Shown here: positions 16,980 through 24,883 of the stretch, in pieces | How the letters are laid out: each line of letters opens with the position of its first letter | Position numbering within the stretch: position 1 is the stretch's first letter | Source: Scardovia wiggsiae | GTDB lineage: Bacteria > Actinomycetota > Actinomycetes > Actinomycetales > Bifidobacteriaceae | Assembly (NCBI RefSeq): GCF_051045985.1 | Contig: NZ_CP157350.1 | Coordinates: forward strand, 1,240,001 to 1,304,000 | Direction of reading: 5' to 3' | DNA length: 64,000 nucleotides | The notes under the pieces: model-generated | Told to the model about the DNA's origin: nothing | Databases searched by the model: none | The model's input: only the letters and a program-made list of their open reading frames with translations | Program-made: the position numbers and the translations under genes

Positions 16980-18900
16980 TTTTACCACCTTCCAAAACAG
17001 ACGGACCATTATCAGGCAGGCTGCCTCCGGCTGCAGTACCGACATCCGCAGCAGACGTGCCGCCGCCGTCCGGAGACGGGTCATCGTAGGTATCATGGAC
17101 AGATATATGCGCCTGCCACATTGCGCGGTACAGGCTGTCGCCCGCCAGAAGTTCGTTGTGGGTTCCCTGGGCGCGGATGCGGCCGCCTTCTACGACGAAT
17201 ATCTGATCAGCATTCATGATGGTCGACAGCCGATGGGCAATCATAATAACGGTTTTACCATGGACAAGGCGGGCAAGCGCCGCCTGGATAACCGCTTCAT
17301 TCTCAGGATCGGTGTACGCCGTAGCTTCGTCAAGGATCACAATAGGCGCATCCTTAAGCATAGCCCTGGCAATGGCGATACGCTGGCGCTCCCCTCCTGA
17401 CAGATGCCCGCCGGCATCCCCGACAACAGTATCGTAGCCGTCCTCAAGCCCCATAATAAAATCATGGCAGCCGCACAGCCGTGTTATCTGCTCTATGCGC
17501 TCATCTGAAGCGGCAGGGTCGCCCAGGCGCAGGTTCTCCCTGACGCTCATATTGAACAGGTAATTATCCTGGGAAACATATGCGATAAGCCTGTTATAAT
17601 CATTCAGCGGGATATCACGGATATCTGCTCCCCCTACTTTTATGGATCCGTCTTTCACATCCCACAGGCCTGCGATAAGTTTCGCAATCGTTGACTTCCC
17701 GCTTCCTGAAGGGCCTACAAGGGCATTGACGCTTCCCCGCGGCATCCGGGCACTGACATCATGGAGAACTTCACAGTCGTTGTACGAAAAATGGACGTGC
17801 TCTATCGAAACAGATGCATCTTTCAGCTTTTCCTTTACGTCTTTATCCAGCTCAATCGGCCGTTGCAATTCAGGCTGTTCCAGTATATCTGCCACCTCAC
17901 CGACTATCGTACCGACTTTAGCAATATCTTCAAGATGGGCGACACAAGCCATGATCGGCGTAATAATGCCGAAAGACATAATAATGATAAGGATAAAAAC
18001 AGATGCGGGCAAAGTGCCGGTCCGGTACAGCAGGCCTCCGATGGGAAGGATGCCTATAAGCGTTGCAGGAAGGGCAATATAAAAAATGTTGGAAGAAGTG
18101 ATACAGCTGCGCATCCAGCCGATAAAACAGTCTGCACCTTCCCTGGCTGCACGTACAAACTTACTGTATGAACTTCTCACCTTGCCAAAAACCTTGATGA
18201 CCTGGACACCATTGATATATTCAACGGCAATGTCATTGAGCGCCTTAGTCTTCACAATGGTGTTGTTATACTTCTCTTCATACCCTGACATCATGGTTAC
18301 GTACGCCACAGCCCCAACAGGGATAGTCAGCAGGCTGGCCAGCCCCATACGCCAGTCGAGGGTAAAAATATAGATGACAACACACAGCGGGCCAGCCAGG
18401 TTGGCCGTAAATTCCGGCAGGATATGCGCCAGAGCGGTCTCTATACTGTCAACACGCTCTACAATAGTGCTCTTGAGCTCGCCTGACGAACGTTCCACCA
18501 CAAACCCCAGCGGAAGCCTGTATAATTTATCGCACAGTTCCTGCCTGATCTCGGCAAGGACGCTGAATGTTGCTGTATGCGACAGCCCGGTTGATATTTC
18601 ATGGAAAATAACCCTGCACAACCATAAGGCCAGCATCCACAGGCACATGGCCAGGTAGTACGGATAATTTCGGTTGCCGCGCAGCAGCTCAGCTACCATG
18701 GTCCCCATGATGAAGTACGGCGCCAGTCCGCACAATGCTCCCAGAAATGCTGTAAAAACAGAAGCGCTATACATTATTTTATGTTTCCCGGCAAAATACA
18801 TAAGCCATCCCGCAGCCGACTTTTTGCCCTGCGGAAGGCCTGTACCCTGCGGAAGGCCTGCGCTGCTGCCCCCGGCTATTTTCATAGATGTATCAGCCAT
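16972..18900 (-). CDS. Half ABC transporter (permease-ATPase fusion), first of pair
   Basis: About 642 residues, fused permease and ATPase. Six membrane segments lie at about residues 35-330. Walker A GPSGSGKSTIAKL, Q-loop YVSQDNYLF, signature LSGGERQRIAIA, Walker B PIVILDEATAYTDP and IAHRLSTI are intact. A repeated GLPQGTGLPQGK occurs near the N-terminus, and a Gly/Asp/Ser-rich tail follows the ATPase. The start at 18900 has AAAGGGG upstream and is one base after the TetR stop. The organisation (TetR, then two overlapping half-transporters) is seen in Firmicutes and bifidobacteria for YbtPQ-like pairs. Transport direction cannot be decided from sequence alone. Confidence 0.92.
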   Translation of the reverse strand: MADTSMKIAGGSSAGLPQGTGLPQGKKSAAGWLMYFAGKHKIMYSASVFTAFLGALCGLAPYFIMGTMVAELLRGNRNYPYYLAMCLWMLALWLCRVIFHEISTGLSHTATFSVLAEIRQELCDKLYRLPLGFVVERSSGELKSTIVERVDSIETALAHILPEFTANLAGPLCVVIYIFTLDWRMGLASLLTIPVGAVAYVTMMSGYEEKYNNTIVKTKALNDIAVEYINGVQVIKVFGKVRSSYSKFVRAAREGADCFIGWMRSCITSSNIFYIALPATLIGILPIGGLLYRTGTLPASVFILIIIMSFGIITPIMACVAHLEDIAKVGTIVGEVADILEQPELQRPIELDKDVKEKLKDASVSIEHVHFSYNDCEVLHDVSARMPRGSVNALVGPSGSGKSTIAKLIAGLWDVKDGSIKVGGADIRDIPLNDYNRLIAYVSQDNYLFNMSVRENLRLGDPAASDERIEQITRLCGCHDFIMGLEDGYDTVVGDAGGHLSGGERQRIAIARAMLKDAPIVILDEATAYTDPENEAVIQAALARLVHGKTVIMIAHRLSTIMNADQIFVVEGGRIRAQGTHNELLAGDSLYRAMWQAHISVHDTYDDPSPDGGGTSAADVGTAAGGSLPDNGPSVLEGGKND

Positions 18901-18901
18901 A

Positions 18902-19930
18902 TCAGACCCCTTTATCCTTTCTGTCCTGTCTGTCCTGATTATCCTGCCCGTTACTTTTCTGCCTGCCACTCTCCGGAACAGCCATGCCGAGAAGCTCATA
19001 CCACCCTGCAGTGAAGAACCGTTCCAGTCCGTGGACATAGTCCCGTGCCTGCGTGTAGGAGAAACCGTGGACAACAGTTTCAAATATCCCATTAAATAAA
19101 GCATTCGACAGCATATGGCACAGTTCCTGCCTGATTTCCGGCACGTCCCTGCCTGCATCTTTCAAAGTCCCGATGAAGGCTACCGTGCTCTCCTCTTCCA
19201 TACGGGCGAGCCTGTCGATATAATCCTCATAACCGGAACCGGCGCCGCAGCTCACAATAAGTTTGAACGCATCAAAATTCCGGTATATGATACCGAGCAT
19301 TTCATCCAGATGCTGATGCGAATACATTGCCATACAGGATATCTGGCTTGACGGGGGCAGTTTGGAGAACTCTTCATTGGCATTTTTATACAGCTCCATA
19401 AATTCATTCGCGGCATCATCAACCAGGTAGCGGAAAAGCTCGCCCTTATCCCTGAACCTGTAATACAGCGTACCTGTTGTGCATCCTGCAGCCGCAGCGA
19501 TCCGGCGCATTGATGCATTCATATAGCCGTATGCCAGAAATTCTTCCCGTGCCGCATCGGCGAGCGTACCCTCAGCGACCGTCCCTCTGGGGGGTGCCCC
19601 CTCGGCCAGCGTGTTCTCGACTGCTGCATTCCTGCCCCCGGCTGCTGCGCATCCGCCCCCGGACGCTGTACCCTTGTCCCCAGACGCTGTACTCCCTGTT
19701 ACTGTATTCCCGTCCAAAGCCGTTTGAGTTACTATGCGCTCAGATACTGTGCTCCCAGCTGCTGTAGCTGCCGTAGTGCCAGCAACTGTATCCGCCGTAC
19801 TACTAGCAACTGTATCCGCCGTATTCTCAGCTGCCGTACTCCCATATACTTCAGCCAGCTGTTCCGCCATATCTGCCTGCCCCTTTATGCTCTGTACTTT
19901 TGCCTTTCCATACAAGCCTGTTACGGACAT
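18902..19930 (-). CDS. TetR-family regulator with a long Ala/Thr-rich N-terminal insert
   Basis: The DNA-binding domain starts only near residue 108 (LADAAREEFLAYGYMNASMRR, then AGCTTGTLYYRFRDKGELF). Before it lies an N-terminal segment of about 100 residues rich in Ala, Thr, Ser and Gly, with repeats of TADTVASS and TADTVAGT, encoded by an imperfect tandem repeat around 19787-19835. The C-terminal ligand domain contains a conserved HQHLDEMLGIIYRN-like region. Start choice is uncertain: ATG at 19930 lies close to the promoter, and an ATG at 19870 is also possible. It precedes the two half-ABC genes by one base and probably represses them through the operators immediately upstream. The insert may disturb or modulate binding. 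Confidence 0.85.
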   Translation of the reverse strand: MSVTGLYGKAKVQSIKGQADMAEQLAEVYGSTAAENTADTVASSTADTVAGTTAATAAGSTVSERIVTQTALDGNTVTGSTASGDKGTASGGGCAAAGGRNAAVENTLAEGAPPRGTVAEGTLADAAREEFLAYGYMNASMRRIAAAAGCTTGTLYYRFRDKGELFRYLVDDAANEFMELYKNANEEFSKLPPSSQISCMAMYSHQHLDEMLGIIYRNFDAFKLIVSCGAGSGYEDYIDRLARMEEESTVAFIGTLKDAGRDVPEIRQELCHMLSNALFNGIFETVVHGFSYTQARDYVHGLERFFTAGWYELLGMAVPESGRQKSNGQDNQDRQDRKDKGV

Positions 19931-19955
19931 TTGCACCAGTCCCCATGCAATAGTC

Positions 19956-19998
19956 CATAACAGTGTTATGAAACAGACAACATCATAACACTGTTATG
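19956..19998 (-). promoter_or_regulatory. Paired TetR-type operator palindromes
   Basis: Two 15-bp 7-1-7 palindromes, CATAACAGTGTTATG (19956-19970) and CATAACACTGTTATG (19984-19998), have centres 28 bp apart. They lie 26 bp upstream of the TetR start, where a promoter on the minus strand (TTGTCT about 17 bases before a TATGGA-like element) would overlap them. This arrangement matches autorepression of a TetR-transporter operon. Binding is inferred from symmetry and position. Confidence 0.75.
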
Positions 19999-20056
19999 TT
20001 TTTTACACAAGGGTTTTTACAGAAATTATGGGCCGAACCGAAACACTCTGAAACAC

Positions 20057-20140
20057 CTGGTGGTAAAACACGCAGATATAAAAACAGGAAATATGAAAAA
20101 CCGGCAAAACGGATTTTGTATCTGCGTGTTTTACCACCAG
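20057..20140. repeat. Dispersed palindromic repeat, copy 2
   Basis: An 84-bp element with the same arms as copy 1 (one arm base differs, ATATAAA for ATACAAA). The inner part (AACAGGAAATATGAAAAACC) resembles that of copies 1 and 4 in the same orientation. It sits at the boundary between native DNA and the low-GC element remnant to its right. The following 284 bases (20141-20424) hold no gene that I can support. Confidence 0.95.
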
Positions 20141-20424
20141 CGGAGTGGAGGAAGCAGCAACTTTGCTGCTGCTCTATTCCTGTTATCTTTTTTAATTTTG
20201 TTCAGAATATGTACGGTCGCTGCCACACCTGTAACCACCATCATCAATCCTGGAGATAACTGTCGATACTTGTGTGGCAGTAGAGTAAGTTTGTCTGGTA
20301 CGCCTTTACTATCAGTTGCATATTTGCAGGTACGATTGCTAGTAATTACGTAACTGGTTCACACTATTACCACGCAAATATTTCATTTAAATGTGCCTTT
20401 AGCAGGCAAAAGATAAAGAAAATC

Positions 20425-20763
20425 TTACTTCGTAGATTCACGTTCAGCAAATGTAAAACTGCTCTCAACAGTACGGGTTAGTCCAGCATACTTTTCAATG
20501 CATTCAATGAGCGTGTTAACAGCCTTATCAGCATAATCCTCAACATGCGGATCGATATTTCTAAGTAATGGGAGTAGAATACTCCCCTTCCGGAGCATTA
20601 TCAAAACCAATAATATCTGTATCCCCGAGGATACAGATTCCATGCCGTTGCAGCTCAGACATAACACCCAATTCTGCGGCATCAGTCAAGCATATGATTA
20701 ATGTGTAATATTTGCGATAAGCTTGGCGTGCATACTGACTATGCTGATTTGCCTCAGAACATA
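20425..20763 (-). pseudogene. LacI-family regulator, C-terminal remnant, frameshifted
   Basis: Two minus-strand frames read together give DAAELGVMSELQRHG, then DIIGFDNAPEGEYSTP, and after a frameshift near 20566 LRNIDPHVEDYADKAVNTL to the stop at 20425. This is the ligand-binding C-terminal end of a LacI-type repressor (GFDN and the LTTIDPHVEEYA-like element). No DNA-binding domain is found. The 85-residue open frame here is only the last part. It seems to be debris left by the integrated element or earlier gene loss. The upstream limit is approximate. Confidence 0.65.
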
Positions 20764-21098
20764 ATGGGTCTATATAATGAACATTTGAATATTATTTTTC
20801 TTGACGCACGATTAGCTTATCGTCAGAAACGTTGTACTCTTACTCATGAACTAATCCACTGAAAATATCACGACAATAGTACTGGTCTCGCTATTTGTAA
20901 TAAATCGAATAGCAGGCTCAGAGAGAAACACCGCTTCTTCTTATTTCACCTGCAGAATATGCCATGTTCGAAAATATGTACGCGGGAGAGCTATACTCTA
21001 TATCGTGCGAGCTGGACGTGACCGAACAAGTATTAGAAGATTACAGATCTTGTTGGGTTAAAGAATCATTTATGCTTGTACCAATAAATTCGATATAA
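20764..21098 (+). pseudogene. ImmA/IrrE-like metallopeptidase remnant
   Basis: Reading from the ATG at 20764 gives NIIFLDARLAYRQKRCTLTHELIH followed at once by an in-frame TGA. A second part is found by changing frame, containing SPAEYAMFENMYAGELYSI and LDVTEQVLEDYRS to the stop at 21098. This is the layout of short ImmA-like proteins of actinobacterial phages, where HELIH is the zinc site and the later part the typical tail. In phages these proteins cleave the repressor to induce the prophage. At least one stop and one frameshift make this copy inactive. Confidence 0.6.
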
Positions 21099-21147
21099 CA
21101 AGCAAACGATACAGAAATTAATCAGAAATATACACAAAGGAGTTATT

Positions 21148-22593
21148 ATGTCAGTTCCTAGCACGAGCGCGCAGCAGTCCAATATTCCAATTCAATCACA
21201 GGGAATCATGGCACCCGATGCCAAAGTACCATTTTTAGGACGTAAAAAGCTGATTGAACAGCTTTATGCGCAGATCAATCAACTAAATGCTCAGAATATT
21301 GAACTAACAGATCAGATACAAAACTTAGAAAGTGAATTCGCTCGAATAGGTGGCATGAGCTTTGTTGAGCGTGAGAATAAAGCAAAAAAGATTGATAACG
21401 AGATAAAGCAGAAGCTAGCTGAACAAGATAAACGACTACAATTGCGCGAAGATGCATCTAACCGACAACTAAAGCGTGATAAAAATGAACTTACTAAAAT
21501 TAAGGAGGAAATTTCCCGTCAAAAGGAAGAATCGGAAAAGATACAGGCTAATCTCATTAACTTACGCCTGAAAGCCGATGTAGAGGATCAAGGTTTGTAT
21601 GATTTTGAGAATCCTGCTGAGGATTCAATAGATATTAGATGGAAACTTGACGACATAAAAGCTAGACAAAAGGAAATGCTAAAGGATAAGACAGCAACAC
21701 GTGCTATTACCGCATTCACGTTTAATGGTTCAGCAAGTTCAGGAACAAAATTTATACGTGATTTATCTCAAATGGCAATAAGCTTATACAATGCTGAGGC
21801 AGAAAATGCTGTTAAAAGTGTAAAAGCAGGTAATCTCGATATAAGTATTACGAGATTAACTAGGTGCGCTGACCGCATCGAAAAGTTCGGAAAAATGATT
21901 AACCTCCAGATCAGTCGTGAATATCAAAAACTGCGTATTAAGGAACTGACACTTACTGCACTGTATATGCAGCAAGTTCAAGTAGAAAAAGAGGCAGAAA
22001 AAGAACGACGCGCAGAACTCCGCGAAGAACAAAAAGCACAAAAAGAATTTGAGGCTGAAATGGCAAGGCTCCGCAAAGAACAGGAACACTACCAGAACGC
22101 TCTTAATCGTATGAAAGAAATTGGAGATACGGTAAAAGCCGCTGAACTTGAATCAAAACTTAACGACATTAATAGATCTATTGATGACGTTGACTACCGA
22201 GCTGCTAATATTCGAGCCGGATACGTATATGTCATTTCTGATATAGGCGCTTTTGGAGAAAGAATGGTGAAGATAGGCATGACACGCCGGCTTGAACCGA
22301 TGGACAGAATACGCGAGCTTTCCGATGCAAGTGTACCTTTCAAATTCGACGTACATGCTTTGTTCTTCTCCAAAGATGCCGTAACACTAGAAACCATGCT
22401 TCATCACGAATTTGAAGCAAAAAGGGTCAACAAGGTTAACACTCGTAAAGAATTCTTCTATTGCACACCACAAGAGGTATTGGACAAATTAAAAGAAAAA
22501 GATGTCGCTATCATGGAATACAAAATTGAACCCGAAGCAGAAGAATATCGTATAAGCCAGTCCATCACCACAAAAGAGAGCGAAAGGAAATAG
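21148..22593 (+). CDS. DUF4041 / T5orf172 (GIY-YIG superfamily) protein
   Basis: A 481-residue protein. Residues about 30-150 form a long coiled coil (repeated Gln/Glu/Lys runs). The DUF4041 region lies around 155-330. A second coiled coil (KEAEKERRAELREEQKAQ) leads into a C-terminal T5orf172/MUG113 domain with AGYVYVISDIGAFGERMVK, IGMTRR and the ETMLHHEFEAKRVNKVN and KEFFYCT motifs of the GIY-YIG-related fold. The start is set by AAGGAG 6-7 bases before ATG. The reading frame is intact, unlike its neighbours, and GC is only about 40%. DUF4041 proteins are common in phage lysogeny regions; their molecular role is unknown to me. A nuclease or DNA-bound regulator acting on incoming phage is a plausible inference. 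Confidence 0.88.
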   Translation: MSVPSTSAQQSNIPIQSQGIMAPDAKVPFLGRKKLIEQLYAQINQLNAQNIELTDQIQNLESEFARIGGMSFVERENKAKKIDNEIKQKLAEQDKRLQLREDASNRQLKRDKNELTKIKEEISRQKEESEKIQANLINLRLKADVEDQGLYDFENPAEDSIDIRWKLDDIKARQKEMLKDKTATRAITAFTFNGSASSGTKFIRDLSQMAISLYNAEAENAVKSVKAGNLDISITRLTRCADRIEKFGKMINLQISREYQKLRIKELTLTALYMQQVQVEKEAEKERRAELREEQKAQKEFEAEMARLRKEQEHYQNALNRMKEIGDTVKAAELESKLNDINRSIDDVDYRAANIRAGYVYVISDIGAFGERMVKIGMTRRLEPMDRIRELSDASVPFKFDVHALFFSKDAVTLETMLHHEFEAKRVNKVNTRKEFFYCTPQEVLDKLKEKDVAIMEYKIEPEAEEYRISQSITTKESERK

Positions 22594-22594
22594 C

Positions 22595-23542
22595 ATGCTT
22601 AAAATGTTTGCAACAAATGATTTTAAGATTATTAAACTCAGAGATAATAGTATTTCTTGCGAGAAAGAAACTCATCCACTCATTGGAGTATCTGCGCGCG
22701 TAGAAAATGGTAGTGATATTGAGAAACGAGTTACCTTTACTCGGTTGTTGTTACTTGGAATTTTTGCATTTGCCATGCAGAAGAAAAAAGATGGAGAGAA
22801 ATACCTGTGCATTGAAGGTCCCGATTTTGCATGGATGACCGAAGTAAAAAATAAAGATATGAACATTGCAATGCGTTTTGCTACAGAAGTAAATAACGCT
22901 GCAAAGAAAGTGCAATTGCCAAGGACATCAGAAATATCTAATTTGAACCAAGTATCGGAAAAGTATCCATCAGTAAATTCGCCGGCGAAACAGTCTAATA
23001 CTGTTCATGTTCCTTTAAACCCTAAGTTTCAGGAAAAACTGAATATGCAGCAACTTGACACCGCTGATCATTCCCATCGACAAGAGAGGGTAAGCCCCAC
23101 CCCTGCCATGAAACCATCATCTACGTCTATACAGTCTCCAGTCTATATGGTAGGACAATCCCCTCGCCCAGAACCTGTTGTACAATCTTCACAGTCACAG
23201 TATGTACGCATAGCTTCTGTTCAGAGCACTCCTGAAGCTAATAAGTATCAGATCCAGTCTGTCCCGTCATCTGTTAAACCATCATTCCAACAGCCACAAT
23301 TCAAATTGAACTCCATAGTGCTCCCCACCATTCTTATGATCCTATATGCGGTTATTGCAGTCATATTTGCCCTCGGTATATTGGGCGGGGTTATGGTATT
23401 AATGTCACAATTCAATGGAACTAATATCGCTGCCTTTCTTATCTGCGTTACTATCACAGTATTCTCAACAATAGGAGTAGTGAAACAGTATAAAAAGATA
23501 ACACAGTTAAGACGGAATCAGACCTCGCATAACAATGGCTAG
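22595..23542 (+). CDS. PH-like domain protein with two C-terminal membrane helices
   Basis: A 315-residue protein that starts one base after the DUF4041 gene, with AAGGAAA upstream. Residues about 15-105 look like a bacterial PH-like domain found in phage proteins (VTFTRLLLLGIFAFAMQKKK, then KYLCIEGPDFAWMTEV). A Pro/Ser/Gln-rich linker of about 120 residues follows, then two membrane segments near residues 245-290 and a short basic tail. It is therefore likely an inner-membrane protein with a cytoplasmic N-terminal domain. Translational coupling implies a joint function with the upstream gene. No enzymatic motif is seen. It is intact amid broken phage genes. Confidence 0.82.
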   Translation: MLKMFATNDFKIIKLRDNSISCEKETHPLIGVSARVENGSDIEKRVTFTRLLLLGIFAFAMQKKKDGEKYLCIEGPDFAWMTEVKNKDMNIAMRFATEVNNAAKKVQLPRTSEISNLNQVSEKYPSVNSPAKQSNTVHVPLNPKFQEKLNMQQLDTADHSHRQERVSPTPAMKPSSTSIQSPVYMVGQSPRPEPVVQSSQSQYVRIASVQSTPEANKYQIQSVPSSVKPSFQQPQFKLNSIVLPTILMILYAVIAVIFALGILGGVMVLMSQFNGTNIAAFLICVTITVFSTIGVVKQYKKITQLRRNQTSHNNG

Positions 23543-24609
23543 TATTGAGCAGTATCAAACGAAGGGCGAGTTACAGTGGCGTGTAAGATATCGTAAGCCG
23601 GATCATACGAGTACAGATAAGCGAGGTTTTAAACGTAAGAAAGATGTATAGGATTGGGCAGCACATAACCTTACTTCGCTTAATGATGTACGTATGTGGA
23701 TCCTACACGAGGTAATAGTAGTGCAGAAGATCTGGCTGACGCATGGTTAGCAAAAAACGGATATCCTAAACCGTCCTATTATGATACATTTTTATCGCCT
23801 ACAGAACGCATATGCAGCTGGTATGGAGTGCACGGGCATAAAGTCTATCCGGCATAGTGAGATTCAGGAATGGGCTGGTCAGTTAAGTCAACTAAAAGCG
23901 CTACCGTGGTACGCTGTGCCGTTGGCATGCTCAAAGGCATACTTGATGATGCAGTAGACGATAGCAGGATTATCACTAACCCCCTGTAACAGAGTAGAGC
24001 TACCCCCTAAAAGAGCCAAGAAGCATACGCATCTACTGTGTTATTATGAGCCGCTCATCCTCACTCTAGGGTACAGGTATGCGATGGGTTATAATGTGAA
24101 AATATAGACCTGCACAGGCGTCATATCCATATACAACACTCAGCCATTGGGTAGAGACACAGACTATTGAATCACCCCAAAGAATAGGAAACACATATCA
24201 TAACGTACCCCAGGTTATTACAGCCTTATTTTTCTCGCCTGATCCAAGACCATTGGAAAGCTGATCTGGTTTCCAGACACCCGTACAAGGATAGTTATAT
24301 TAAACTATATTCATGCTAAGCATAATTCATGGTGGAATGCTGCATGTATTCCCAATCAAATCAAACCTATGACATTGCATGGTCTTAGGCGTACTACAGC
24401 ATTATTAATGGTATCTGCCGGAGCAAACGTGAAGCTGTACAACATCGGTTAGGTATGCTAGTACTGCCATGACACTTGATGTGTATACGGATCTGTTCGA
24501 TGACATCTGGACACAGTCACCCATGCCCGAATGCGATAATATTAGGGAAATGCGGGCAAAACGTGGGCGCACCACAGGAACAGGGAAAAGAAAAACCCCG
24601 GAACACTAA
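23535..24609 (+). pseudogene. Phage-type tyrosine integrase, multiply disrupted
   Basis: The ATG at 23535 overlaps the end of the previous gene. It gives an arm-type N-terminal domain (YQTKGELQWRVRYRKPDHTS, GFKRKKDV) and is cut by a TAG at about 23649. Further fragments in shifting frames include EIQEWAGQLSQ, AVGMLKGILDDAVDDSRIITNP, HGLRRTTALLMVSAGANVK (the H-x-x-R box) and MTLDVYTDLFDD with the nucleophilic Tyr, ending at TAA 24607-24609. The order matches a tyrosine recombinase of actinobacterial prophages. It ends 33 bases from a tRNA-Lys 3' end, the usual attachment site for such enzymes. Several stops and frameshifts make it inactive. Confidence 0.8.
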
Positions 24610-24641
24610 CGTTCCCAAGGATTTCATACAGCTTATCAAAG

Positions 24642-24715
24642 TGCCCCCTCAGGGACTCGAACCCTGGACACGCGGATTAAGAGTCCGCTGCTCTAGCCAG
24701 CTGAGCTAAAGGGGC
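24642..24715 (-). tRNA. tRNA-Lys (anticodon CTT)
   Basis: On the minus strand the sequence begins GCCCCTTTAGCTCAG and ends with GGTTCGAGTCCCTGAGGGGGC plus the discriminator A. The acceptor stem (GCCCCTT with AGGGGGC), D arm, T arm with GTTCGAGTC and an anticodon stem GCGGA/TCCGC around loop CTCTTAA give anticodon CTT. CCA is not encoded. The 3' end faces the integrase remnant. A palindrome TGTGACACAGTCACA lies just upstream at 24718-24732. Confidence 0.97.
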
Positions 24716-24883
24716 AATGTGACACAGTCACAGCAGTTCAATCAAGAACCGAATTCTTACTATACTCAACATCCTGACATACGCAAAATCACACGTGTTG
24801 TGCGTGTTGCACAGCCTCACAGGCGGAATATGCCAGACACAGACAGGGCTTACCGCGAACGGGGTTGCTGCGGACGGAAAGCA

